This document shows positions 1 to 7,447 of a stretch of 64,000 nt of DNA, piece after piece. The DNA lies in the NCBI GenBank assembly GCA_003282835.1, contig QBYL01000002.1, forward strand, positions 55,001 to 119,000. The letters are read 5' to 3'. How positions within the stretch are numbered: position 1 is the first letter of the stretch; each line of letters opens with the position of its first letter. The position numbers and the translations under genes are program-made. The stretch is from Pelagibacteraceae bacterium AG-325-J13 (GTDB lineage: Bacteria > Pseudomonadota > Alphaproteobacteria > Pelagibacterales > Pelagibacteraceae). The notes beneath the pieces are model-generated. The model was not told the origin of the DNA. It made no database searches and was given only the letters and a program-made list of their open reading frames with translations.

Positions 1-767
1 TTTTTATAATAGTATTTTTTAGCATATGGAGCCATACCCATGACTTTAAACTCATGTTCATCAGGTCTCATATTTAAAAGAAGAGTGACAAATTTATAAA
101 TTCTTGCTAGTTCAAATTCATCATTACGTACTATACTTTTGATTTCTTTCTTTGAGCTCTTAAGCCAGATGCTTTGATTTATATTATCACCCATGGCATC
201 TAAAACAACTACAGCATATTTGTTTTCTTTATTAGTAATAGAATATTTACCATAATATGCATGACATGTATGGTGATCTAAAAATGTAATCTTCTTTATT
301 AAATTTCCAAATATTTGATTTAATCCTCTTTGTGAAATAACTCTGTATTTTTTAAAATTATTTAATAAATCTTTATTTTTTGTTTTAGAATAAATGTTTT
401 TAATCTTTTTAAAATTTTTATCTCTTTTAAAACTATCTAAATAATTATTAATGTTTAATTTTTTTAATCTTCGATCGTAAAATTTTTCACCATAATATTC
501 ATCAAAATCTTTTATTGAAAAAAAGTGAATGATTGGGTATTTAAGTTCAAAAACTTGCATATTTGAGGAACTAAACCCAGCTTCATTAATAGTTAAAGAA
601 TTTTTTTTTAAATAATCTTTTATATACCTAAGAGATTTTTCAGGAAAACCCATAAAATTTTTTTGCTTAACAAACCTTTCCTCTTGTAAAGCAAAAATTA
701 TTTTGCCATTAATCATCAAGGAAGCGCTTGCATTGTGCCCGACATGTATTCCTAAAAAAATTTTCAT
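1..767 (-). CDS. NodU-family carbamoyltransferase, N-terminal part (runs off left edge)
   Basis: Absent from the ORF track because its stop lies outside the window. Reading the minus strand from the ATG at 767 gives about 255 open codons starting MKIFLGIHVGHNASAS. The GHNAS motif, the LQEERF motif, a DHHTCHAYYG stretch and EFKVMGMAPYA near the window edge are marks of the NodU/CmcH carbamoyltransferase family, which moves a carbamoyl group from carbamoyl phosphate to a sugar or antibiotic hydroxyl through a carbamoyl-adenylate. Next to polysaccharide genes it most likely decorates a surface sugar. It is divergent from the hisF2 operon; the 139-base gap probably holds both promoters, but I could not fix either. 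Family assignment is firm, substrate unknown. Confidence 0.85.
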   Translation of the reverse strand, partial: MKIFLGIHVGHNASASLMINGKIIFALQEERFVKQKNFMGFPEKSLRYIKDYLKKNSLTINEAGFSSSNMQVFELKYPIIHFFSIKDFDEYYGEKFYDRRLKKLNINNYLDSFKRDKNFKKIKNIYSKTKNKDLLNNFKKYRVISQRGLNQIFGNLIKKITFLDHHTCHAYYGKYSITNKENKYAVVVLDAMGDNINQSIWLKSSKKEIKSIVRNDEFELARIYKFVTLLLNMRPDEHEFKVMGMAPYAKKYYYK

Positions 768-906
768 TGAAAAGAAAATAAATTTATTTTGAATAGAACT
801 ATAATAAATCAAACTAAATAGCAAACAAATTAAAGTATAAGTTGTATTGCATTAGATTTTATCTTAGTAATGTTTAAAATTAAAAATTAAATTAGTTGAT
901 ACAATT

Positions 907-1746
907 ATGAACAAAAGATTTATTAGAATTATTCCTAAACTAGACATTAAAAATGGTTTGTTGATAAAGGGAATTAATCTAGATGGCTTAAGAATTTTAG
1001 GCGATCCTTACAACTTTGCGGAATACTATTATAAAAATGGTGCTGACGAAATATTTTATGTTGATAATGTAGCGTCTTTATTTGGAACAAATAATTTGAC
1101 TAAATTTGTGACTAAGACTTCAAAAAACCTTTTTATTCCTTTATCTGTTGGAGGAGGAATTAAAACATTGGTTCAAATTGAAAATTTTCTAAAATGTGGT
1201 GCTGATAAAGTTTCATTAAATTCAGCAGCAATTAATAATTTAAATTTTGTAAAAAAAGCTTCAAGAATTTTTGGCTCATCTACAGTTACTTGCATCATCG
1301 AGGCTATAAAAATTAACAATAAATATTTGATCACGAAAGAAAATGGAAGAGATATAGTCAATATTGATCCCGTAACTTGGGCAAAAAAGCTTGAGGATAA
1401 TGGAGCAGGCGAGATCTTTTTAACTTCAGTAAAAAAAGAGGGAACAAAAGAAGGCTTTGATATATCTCTTACAAACAAAATTTCAAAAAGTGTCCATATT
1501 CCAGTTATAGCTCATGGAGGAGCTGGATCATTTGAGCATGTTTATGATGTGATAAAAAACACAAGAGTCTCGGGCGTTTCTTTAGCAGGGCTTTTCCATT
1601 ACGAAATTTGCCACAACTTTAAATTTAAAAAGATTAAAGTAGGTAACACACATTTTTTGCGAAATATGAAAAAAAAAAAATCCAAAAAAATGCTTACTGA
1701 TCTTAAAAAATTTTTGTCGAAGAGAGGAGTTCATATTAGAAAATGA
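907..1746 (+). CDS. hisF2: HisF-like cyclase paralogue of an amidotransferase system (HisF2)
   Basis: 279-residue (beta-alpha)8 barrel protein of the HisF family. D13 in PKLDI matches the first catalytic Asp of HisF, and VGGG (81-84) fits a phosphate-binding loop. The second catalytic Asp, expected after strand 5, is Glu here (E132 in CIIEAI). It is followed by a HisH-like glutaminase and an N-acetyl-sugar amidotransferase rather than by his genes, the order seen in O-antigen clusters where HisH2-HisF2 feed ammonia to WbpG/WbuX/PseA. I therefore infer ammonia delivery and not histidine synthesis. It overlaps the next gene by 4 bases. An A12 run near codon 255 could cause slippage. Confidence 0.85.
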   Translation: MNKRFIRIIPKLDIKNGLLIKGINLDGLRILGDPYNFAEYYYKNGADEIFYVDNVASLFGTNNLTKFVTKTSKNLFIPLSVGGGIKTLVQIENFLKCGADKVSLNSAAINNLNFVKKASRIFGSSTVTCIIEAIKINNKYLITKENGRDIVNIDPVTWAKKLEDNGAGEIFLTSVKKEGTKEGFDISLTNKISKSVHIPVIAHGGAGSFEHVYDVIKNTRVSGVSLAGLFHYEICHNFKFKKIKVGNTHFLRNMKKKKSKKMLTDLKKFLSKRGVHIRK

Positions 1747-2360
1747 CAAAAAAAAAAATTGGTATAGTGGACTTAAAAATCAACAATATTCATAGTATTT
1801 TCGAGGCATGTAAAGAAGTCGGCTACAAAGTGGAAATAATTGATAAAACTCACAAGACTTATAATCATGATATTGTAATTTTACCTGGAATAGGATCATT
1901 TAAAGTCGGTATGGGCAAAATTAAAGAAATGCAATTTGACAAAAAAATTTTAGATTTTTTAGAAAAGAAAAACAAATTTTTAGTTGGAATTTGTTTAGGA
2001 ATGCAATTATTTTTTTCAGACAGTCAAGAATTTGGAAGTACAAAAGGATTAAATCTAATTGAAGGAAAAGTTGAAAAAATTAGCAATAAATTGGTGGTTC
2101 CACATACAGGCTGGAATAAATTAGAATTGAAGAAGAATTATCTTTTAAGTGATAAAAAGTTTAATAATAAAATGTTTTACTTCACACACTCATTTGTTTG
2201 TAAACCAAAAACAGATAATCATATTTTGGCTAAGACAAAATATTCAAGCTTCAATTTTTGCTCTTTAGTTCTTAAAAAAAATATTTTTGGTATGCAATTT
2301 CACCCAGAAAAAAGTGGAAAAATTGGTTTAGATTTAATAAAAAATTTTGAAAGGTACTAA
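1743..2360 (+). CDS. hisH2: HisH-like class I glutamine amidotransferase (HisH2)
   Basis: 205 residues, the normal length for HisH. It carries the class I glutaminase triad: nucleophile C84 in GICLGMQ, and H187 and E189 in FHPEKSG; LPGIGSF near 48 is the usual oxyanion-strand region. It should hydrolyse glutamine and pass ammonia to its HisF2 partner. Its start overlaps hisF2 by 4 bases and its stop overlaps the WbuX start by 1, so the three genes are translationally coupled and probably form one complex. The role in sugar amidation rather than histidine synthesis comes from context. Confidence 0.88.
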   Translation: MTKKKIGIVDLKINNIHSIFEACKEVGYKVEIIDKTHKTYNHDIVILPGIGSFKVGMGKIKEMQFDKKILDFLEKKNKFLVGICLGMQLFFSDSQEFGSTKGLNLIEGKVEKISNKLVVPHTGWNKLELKKNYLLSDKKFNNKMFYFTHSFVCKPKTDNHILAKTKYSSFNFCSLVLKKNIFGMQFHPEKSGKIGLDLIKNFERY

Positions 2361-3577
2361 TGAGTCTTAAAACTTTATATGGGCTTCCTAAAAAAGTTAT
2401 ATTTTGTAAAAAAACTTTAATATCAAATCAAAGGCCTAATTCAGCAATAGAATTTAAACATACATCAAAGTCAAAAAAGAAAACAATTAATATTGATAAA
2501 AACCGAATTTCTGATTCTTGGAAATTTTCAAGAATTAAAAATAAAATTAATTATAAGTTACGTGAAAAAAAATTACTGCGATTACTTGAAAAATTTAGGG
2601 GAAAAGGTGACTATGATTGTATCGTTCCAGGTAGTGGAGGAAAAGACAGTTGTTATGCTGCACATATTTTAAAATTTAAATATGGAATGAATCCTTTGAC
2701 TGTTACCTGGCCCCCAATACTATATACATCTTATGGATATGAAAATTTTAAAAATTGGCTAAAAACTGGTGACTTTAGAAACCTTTCTGCAAAAAGAAAT
2801 GAGAATTTTTTTAAAATCTTGACAAAATTGTCTATTAAAAACTTATTACATCCCTTTCAAACATTTATTCTAGGGCAAAAAAATTTTGCTCCAAAAATTG
2901 CATTAGAAAATAATATTCCATTAGTTTTTTACGGAGAAAATGAAGCTGAACATGGCAACCCAATCTCAGACACAAGAAACTCGCTGAGAGATAATTCTTA
3001 TTTCATATTTAAAAATTTCAAAGATTTGCGTTTAGGTGGTCTTAAAGTAAGTGAAATTATGAATGAATATAATTTTAATTATAAAGATTTTGATGATATT
3101 TTACCCTTACAAGAGTCAAGATTAGGAAAATTTCCGTTAGAGGTTCATTATTTAGGTTATTATTTAAAATGGATACCGCAAGAAACTTATTATTATGCTG
3201 TCGAAAATTGTAATTTTCGACCTAGGCCATTTAGGACTCAAGGCACATATAGTAAATATAACAGTATAGATGATAAAATTGATGATTTACATTATTATAC
3301 AACATTTATTAAATTTGGAATTGGAAGAGCAACATACGATGTATCGCAGGAAATAAGAAATGATCATATATCTGTAGAGGAAGGAAAAAAATTAATTAAA
3401 AAATATGATGGAGAATTTCCAGACAGATATTTTTCTGAAGTAATGAAATATCTAAAAATCAAAGAGGAAGAATTTTTTAAACTTTGCGACAAACATAGAT
3501 CACCACATTTGTGGAAAAAGGTAAAAAAAAAATGGTATTTAAGACATACAGCAAATTGTGACGGGACAGATGAATAA
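2360..3577 (+). CDS. N-acetyl sugar amidotransferase (WbuX/WbpG/PseA family)
   Basis: 405 residues with a PP-loop ATP pyrophosphatase motif PGSGGKDS at 90-97. Family members adenylate the N-acetyl carbonyl of a sugar and replace it with ammonia, giving an acetamidino (acetimidoyl) group, as in Pseudomonas O-antigen and in amidinated pseudaminic or legionaminic acids. The N-terminal stretch CKKTLISNQRPN resembles the family's CxxC-type element, but the second cysteine is Thr (C16 kept, T19), so metal binding there may be lost. Coupled to hisH2 by a 1-base overlap. Substrate is not determined; a nonulosonate or its precursor is the obvious candidate given the downstream operon. Confidence 0.85.
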   Translation: MSLKTLYGLPKKVIFCKKTLISNQRPNSAIEFKHTSKSKKKTINIDKNRISDSWKFSRIKNKINYKLREKKLLRLLEKFRGKGDYDCIVPGSGGKDSCYAAHILKFKYGMNPLTVTWPPILYTSYGYENFKNWLKTGDFRNLSAKRNENFFKILTKLSIKNLLHPFQTFILGQKNFAPKIALENNIPLVFYGENEAEHGNPISDTRNSLRDNSYFIFKNFKDLRLGGLKVSEIMNEYNFNYKDFDDILPLQESRLGKFPLEVHYLGYYLKWIPQETYYYAVENCNFRPRPFRTQGTYSKYNSIDDKIDDLHYYTTFIKFGIGRATYDVSQEIRNDHISVEEGKKLIKKYDGEFPDRYFSEVMKYLKIKEEEFFKLCDKHRSPHLWKKVKKKWYLRHTANCDGTDE

Positions 3578-3622
3578 AAAGTTAATAAAAACAACACTTT
3601 TTTAATCAAAAGTTTCTTTACT

Positions 3623-3658
3623 GTTCAAAAAATGAACGATATGTTCAAATATTGAACA
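3623..3658. promoter_or_regulatory. paired inverted repeats, probable operator of the MarR-type regulator
   Basis: Two dyads stand side by side in front of the regulator gene: GTTCA-AAAAA-TGAAC (3623-3637) and the perfect TGTTCAA-ATA-TTGAACA (3642-3658). The second ends on the base before the ATG at 3659. Both share the GTTCA half-site, so they look like two dimer sites of one regulator, and a winged-helix protein is encoded directly downstream. Autoregulation is inferred. No Shine-Dalgarno is visible, so a bound repressor would block transcription start or translation initiation. Confidence 0.6.
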
Positions 3659-3976
3659 ATGAAAAAAATTAACTCACAAGATAATTTAGAAATATTACGT
3701 AATATTGATAAAAATCCCCAAGCTAGTCAAAGAGATCTAGCAGCCAAATTAGGATTTAGTATTGGAAAAATCAATTACTGTATTAAAGCATTACAAAACA
3801 AAGGTCTAATTAAAATTAAAAATCTACAAAAGAAAAAAAATAAACTTAGTTACATCCAGGAATATATATTGACGCCCCAAGGAATGTCACTGAGAACTAA
3901 GTTAACCATCGATTTCATGAAAAGAAAATTGAAAGAGTATGATGAACTTAAAAAAGAATTAAATGATAAAAATTAA
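3659..3976 (+). CDS. MarR-family EPS-associated transcriptional regulator
   Basis: 105-residue winged helix protein. Residues about 8-60 form the DNA-binding domain: NLEILRNIDKNPQASQRDLA, then a recognition helix with SIGKINYCIKALQNKGLIKI. A basic wing and a C-terminal helical segment (about 80-105) follow. Size and pattern match the small MarR-like regulators found next to exopolysaccharide clusters. It lies between the amidotransferase genes and the NusG-like gene, 3 bases ahead of the latter, so the two probably form a regulatory pair for the long operon that follows. Start chosen at the first ATG, which abuts the palindrome. Confidence 0.8.
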   Translation: MKKINSQDNLEILRNIDKNPQASQRDLAAKLGFSIGKINYCIKALQNKGLIKIKNLQKKKNKLSYIQEYILTPQGMSLRTKLTIDFMKRKLKEYDELKKELNDKN

Positions 3977-3979
3977 TTT

Positions 3980-4477
3980 ATGTGGAAAGTTTTAAAAATT
4001 AAAAAAAGAGAATTAGGTTTATTTAAAAGAGATTTTTTAATGAAATTTGGAAGTGAACTAAAAATTTACAGTCCAAAAGTTATGATAGTTAAGAATATGA
4101 AAAATAAGTTAATAAAAAAAGAAATAGATATACTAGGTGATTATCTATTTTGTTATCATAAATGCTTTAAGAAAAAAGAGTTTTCTTTTATTTTAAAAAA
4201 TCTAAAAGGATTGAAATATATACTTACTGAAGATGGAAAAAATCAAAATGAAATTATTGATTTTATAAATAAATGTAAAAATGCTGAAGATAAAAATGGT
4301 TTTTTAACTCAAAAATTCTTTGATCTTAATATAAAAAAAACTTGTAGATTTCTTAATGGACCTTTTGCTGAAAAAATTTTCGAAATTATAAATTTACAAA
4401 AAAATAAAATAGATATTTTATTAGGTAACTTAAAAGTAAATATAGATAAGTCAAAATTTATTTATAATTCTATTTAA
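3980..4477 (+). CDS. NusG/RfaH-like specialised transcription antiterminator (probable)
   Basis: 165 residues, the length of RfaH. The N-terminal part (1-105) follows the NGN pattern: an initial W-x-VLKIKKREL, an IYSP element, GDYLFCYHKC at the place of the family's pGYvFv strand, and LKGLKYILTEDGK before a helix. The C-terminal 41 residues starting LNGPFAEKIFEI read like the KOW domain of NusG, which begins with dGPFa and ends in short beta strands. NusG paralogues of this kind (RfaH, UpxY, LoaP) help RNA polymerase read through long polysaccharide operons. It precedes a 19-gene, 18-kb operon, which fits. Not proven: sequence is divergent and no structure was modelled. Confidence 0.68.
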   Translation: MWKVLKIKKRELGLFKRDFLMKFGSELKIYSPKVMIVKNMKNKLIKKEIDILGDYLFCYHKCFKKKEFSFILKNLKGLKYILTEDGKNQNEIIDFINKCKNAEDKNGFLTQKFFDLNIKKTCRFLNGPFAEKIFEIINLQKNKIDILLGNLKVNIDKSKFIYNSI

Positions 4478-4528
4478 GTTAAAAAATATAATAAAGATGA
4501 AACTCAATGTAAAAATTATATTTTACAA

Positions 4529-4543
4529 AGTGCGGAGCCTACT
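4529..4543 (+). promoter_or_regulatory. ops-like GC-rich hairpin ahead of the long glycan operon
   Basis: AGTGCGGAGCCTACT is the only GC-rich stretch in the 80-base gap between the NusG-like gene and the first sugar gene. It can form GC-GGA-GC, like the GC-GGTA-GC non-template hairpin in the E. coli ops element GGCGGTAGCGT that recruits RfaH. The outer AGT/ACT bases are also complementary. Recruitment of the adjacent NusG paralogue is inference from position and shape; a chance GC island is possible. Confidence 0.4.
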
Positions 4544-4557
4544 CAATTTTTAAGAAA

Positions 4558-5607
4558 ATGAATATAAAATTTAAGAATAAAAATAATTTAGTATTAAAAA
4601 ATAGAAGTATTGCTGATTCTATAAAAATTTTAAATAAATTAAAACATAAAACCTTAGTTGTCATCGATAAAAAAAATAAGTTATTCGGTACACTTACAGA
4701 CGGGGATATAAGAAGAGGAATATTAAAAGGATACGATCTTAAAGCAAAAATTAGTAATATTACATTTAGAAAACCTCAAAGAAGAATTATAGGACAAGAA
4801 CATTTAGAAATTATTAACAAAGAAAATGCAAATGTTATTCCGTGTGTAGATAAATTTAATAAAGTAAAATTTATCGAAATTTATAAAGACTCAAAAATAG
4901 GTAGAAAAAATCTTTACAATATTGAAATTATTTTGATGGCAGGTGGATTTGGAAAAAGATTAATGCCGCTTACAAAAAAAATTCCAAAACCTTTGTTAAA
5001 GATAGGAAAAAAATCACTATTAGAAATTTCAATAAATAATTTTAACAAATATGGATTTAATAAATTTTATATATCAACTTTTTATAAATCCAAATTAATT
5101 AAAAAATATTTTAAAAAAAAAATTTTTAAAGGGAACAATATTAAATTTTTGGATGAAAAATCTCCACTCGGAACGGCAGGATGCTTATCACTTTTAAATT
5201 TAAATGAAATTAGTGAAAATATCTTAATTTCTAATGGAGATATAATAACTGATTTAAATATCAATAATTTAATAAAATTTCATATTGATACTAAGTCTGA
5301 TATTACTGTTTGTGCAAAAGAATATGCTAATACATCTCCTTTTGGTCAAATTTTCTTTAAAGGACATAAAATTAAAAAGATTGTCGAGAAACCAAGAGAA
5401 AAAAATTTTATCAACGCTGGAATTTATATAATGAAAAAAGAAATGATCAAAAATATGGTTACAGTGCATTTAGATATGACAAATTTCATAGAAAAAAAAA
5501 TCTCACAGGGAAAAAATGTGAATATATATCCAATATATGAGTATTGGGTAGATATTGGAAAAAAAGAAACTTTTAAACAAATTTTGAAAAAAAACCTATT
5601 TAAATAA
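4558..5607 (+). CDS. ptmE: CBS-domain sugar-1-phosphate guanylyltransferase (PtmE-like)
   Basis: 349 residues in two parts. Residues 1-115 are a CBS-domain pair, with FGTLTDGDIRRGIL typical of the family, and residues 122-349 are a nucleotidyltransferase with LMAGGFGKRLMPLTKKIPKP starting at 126 and the Asp of ISNGD for metal binding. Campylobacter PtmE has this fusion and makes the GDP-amino-sugar that starts legionaminic acid synthesis. The gene opens the nonulosonate operon and the next genes are leg-type, so the same first step is likely. The CBS part may sense nucleotides. Nucleotide choice (GTP) rests on homology. Confidence 0.8.
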   Translation: MNIKFKNKNNLVLKNRSIADSIKILNKLKHKTLVVIDKKNKLFGTLTDGDIRRGILKGYDLKAKISNITFRKPQRRIIGQEHLEIINKENANVIPCVDKFNKVKFIEIYKDSKIGRKNLYNIEIILMAGGFGKRLMPLTKKIPKPLLKIGKKSLLEISINNFNKYGFNKFYISTFYKSKLIKKYFKKKIFKGNNIKFLDEKSPLGTAGCLSLLNLNEISENILISNGDIITDLNINNLIKFHIDTKSDITVCAKEYANTSPFGQIFFKGHKIKKIVEKPREKNFINAGIYIMKKEMIKNMVTVHLDMTNFIEKKISQGKNVNIYPIYEYWVDIGKKETFKQILKKNLFK

Positions 5608-5610
5608 TAT

Positions 5611-6762
5611 ATGCAAAAACTTTTGAAATATTTATTGTACAAAAAAAGTGCTCTTAAAAAAAATTTTCTTCCACTTCATGAGCCAGATATTTCCAAATTA
5701 GATCAAAAGGAAATTACAAAAATTATTAATTCAGGGTTTGTATCTTCTGTTGGCAAAGATATTCAAAGATTTGAAAATATAATTAGTAAGTTTACCAATT
5801 CAAAGTTTGTGATTACTACAATTAATGGAACTGCAGCTATTCATATTGGATTAAAATTGTTAGGAGTAAAAAAAGGAGATGAAGTTTTACTCCCATCGAT
5901 TGGTTTTGTAGCAGCAGCTAATGCTATTATTTATAATAATGCCGAGCCTCATTTCGTTGACTCAGAATTGAATCATTTTGGAGTTGATCCTGATAAGCTT
6001 AAAGAATATCTAAAAAAAAACACTTATATTTCAAATAACAAATGTATAAATAAAAAAACAAAAAAAATAATAAAAGCAATTATTATTGTCCATGTTTTTG
6101 GGCATCCAGCTAAAATTTCAGAAATAATAAAAATAGCGAAAAAATATAAAATTAAGGTCCTTGAAGATGCAGCTGAGTCTTTAGGAAGTAAATACAAAGG
6201 CAAACATGTTGGAAACTTTGGCGATATAGGTATTTTGAGTTTTAATGGAAATAAAATTGTAACAACAGGATCTGGCGGCGCAATTCTGTGCAATAATAGA
6301 TATTTAGCAAAAAAAGCAAGACATTTAGTAACAACATCTAAATTAAAACATAAATGGGAATTTATTCATGATGATGTAGGTTACAATTATCGTTTAGCTA
6401 ATTTAAATGCTGCCCTTGGTATTTCTCAAATCAAAAGAGTAAATAAATTTATAAAAAAAAAACATGAAATTTACAAAAGATTTAATAAGCTTATAGATAA
6501 TTCAAAAGACTTATTTTTACTCAATCAGCCTAAATCATGTCGAAGTAATTTTTGGCTACAAACTTTAGTTTTAAAAAAACCCTCAGTTCATTTAAGGAAT
6601 AAAATATTGACGATATTTTACAAAAAAAAAATTTTAGCTAGACCTATTTGGAAACCCCTTCACAAACTTAGCTTTTTAACAAAATATCAAAAGATGAGTC
6701 TTAAAAATGCTGAACAAATAGAAAAAAAAATTATCAATATACCGAGTAGTTGTTATTTATAA
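5611..6762 (+). CDS. legC: LegC-like PLP-dependent sugar 4-aminotransferase
   Basis: 383-residue DegT/DnrJ/EryC1 family protein. The PLP lysine is K215 in SFNGNK, the PLP-ring Asp is in LEDAAES (about 185-191), and LLPSIGFVAAANA (93-105) matches the subgroup found in nonulosonate clusters. It should aminate the 4-keto-6-deoxy sugar nucleotide made by the LegB dehydratase to a 4-amino-4,6-dideoxy sugar. It starts 3 bases after ptmE and ends 1 base before the formyltransferase, which would act on its product. Confidence 0.87.
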   Translation: MQKLLKYLLYKKSALKKNFLPLHEPDISKLDQKEITKIINSGFVSSVGKDIQRFENIISKFTNSKFVITTINGTAAIHIGLKLLGVKKGDEVLLPSIGFVAAANAIIYNNAEPHFVDSELNHFGVDPDKLKEYLKKNTYISNNKCINKKTKKIIKAIIIVHVFGHPAKISEIIKIAKKYKIKVLEDAAESLGSKYKGKHVGNFGDIGILSFNGNKIVTTGSGGAILCNNRYLAKKARHLVTTSKLKHKWEFIHDDVGYNYRLANLNAALGISQIKRVNKFIKKKHEIYKRFNKLIDNSKDLFLLNQPKSCRSNFWLQTLVLKKPSVHLRNKILTIFYKKKILARPIWKPLHKLSFLTKYQKMSLKNAEQIEKKIINIPSSCYL

Positions 6763-6763
6763 A

Positions 6764-7447
6764 ATGGAAAAAAAACATAAAATAATTTTTTTTGGAAGAA
6801 AAGATTGCATGGTATCAAAAAAATTTATCAAGGAATTAAAAAAATATTCCAATAACGTAAAAGTTATTATGAATGACAAAATTAAACAAAAATTTCCAAA
6901 AAATATTTTTTTTTGGGAAGGTGATTACATAATGTGTTTTAGATCTTTTTATATTCTCCCAAAAAAATTTATAAAAAAAGCTAAAATTGCCGCTATAAAT
7001 TTTCATCCTGGTCCTCCAAATTATAGGGGTATTGGTTGTGTAAATTTTGCTATTTTAAATTCTGAAAAGTTCTACGGATCTACATGTCATTTGCTAACAA
7101 AAAAAATTGATTCAGGAAAAATTTTGGATGTTATAAAGTTCAAGATTAAAAAAAAAGATAATATCGAGTCTATTCTTAAGAAGACGTATAATTTTCAATT
7201 TTTACAATTAAAAAAAATTTTAAAAAACGGACTTAGCATAAAAAAAATAAAAAAAATGCAACATTTAATGAGACACAAAAAATGGTCTAGCAAACTTTAT
7301 ACAAGAAAAGAACTTAATAACCTTTATGATATTGCAAAAAATATAAAAATTGCATCTCAAGATCTCGACAAGTATTTGAGAGCAACAGTTACTAATAAAT
7401 TTAGGCCTTTTTTAAGGATAAAAAACAAAAATTATTATTTTTCATGA
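6764..7447 (+). CDS. sugar N-formyltransferase-like protein
   Basis: 227 residues with the formyltransferase fold signature: INFHPGPPNYRG (78-89), giving the catalytic Asn79 and His81, and D116 in KIDSGKI. These three residues form the N-H-D triad that moves a formyl group from 10-formyl-tetrahydrofolate to an amine. It lacks the length of methionyl-tRNA formyltransferase (about 310 residues) and sits between the 4-aminotransferase and the nonulosonate synthase. The amine made by LegC is therefore the likely acceptor. Its stop overlaps the next start by 4 bases. Substrate is inferred; formylation of another amino sugar cannot be excluded. Confidence 0.75.
   Translation: MEKKHKIIFFGRKDCMVSKKFIKELKKYSNNVKVIMNDKIKQKFPKNIFFWEGDYIMCFRSFYILPKKFIKKAKIAAINFHPGPPNYRGIGCVNFAILNSEKFYGSTCHLLTKKIDSGKILDVIKFKIKKKDNIESILKKTYNFQFLQLKKILKNGLSIKKIKKMQHLMRHKKWSSKLYTRKELNNLYDIAKNIKIASQDLDKYLRATVTNKFRPFLRIKNKNYYFS

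Noticed and set aside
768-906. Promoters in the gap between the carbamoyltransferase and hisF2
   Set aside because: Several weak TTGxxx/TAxxxT pairs can be drawn in both directions, but none stands out from the AT-rich background.
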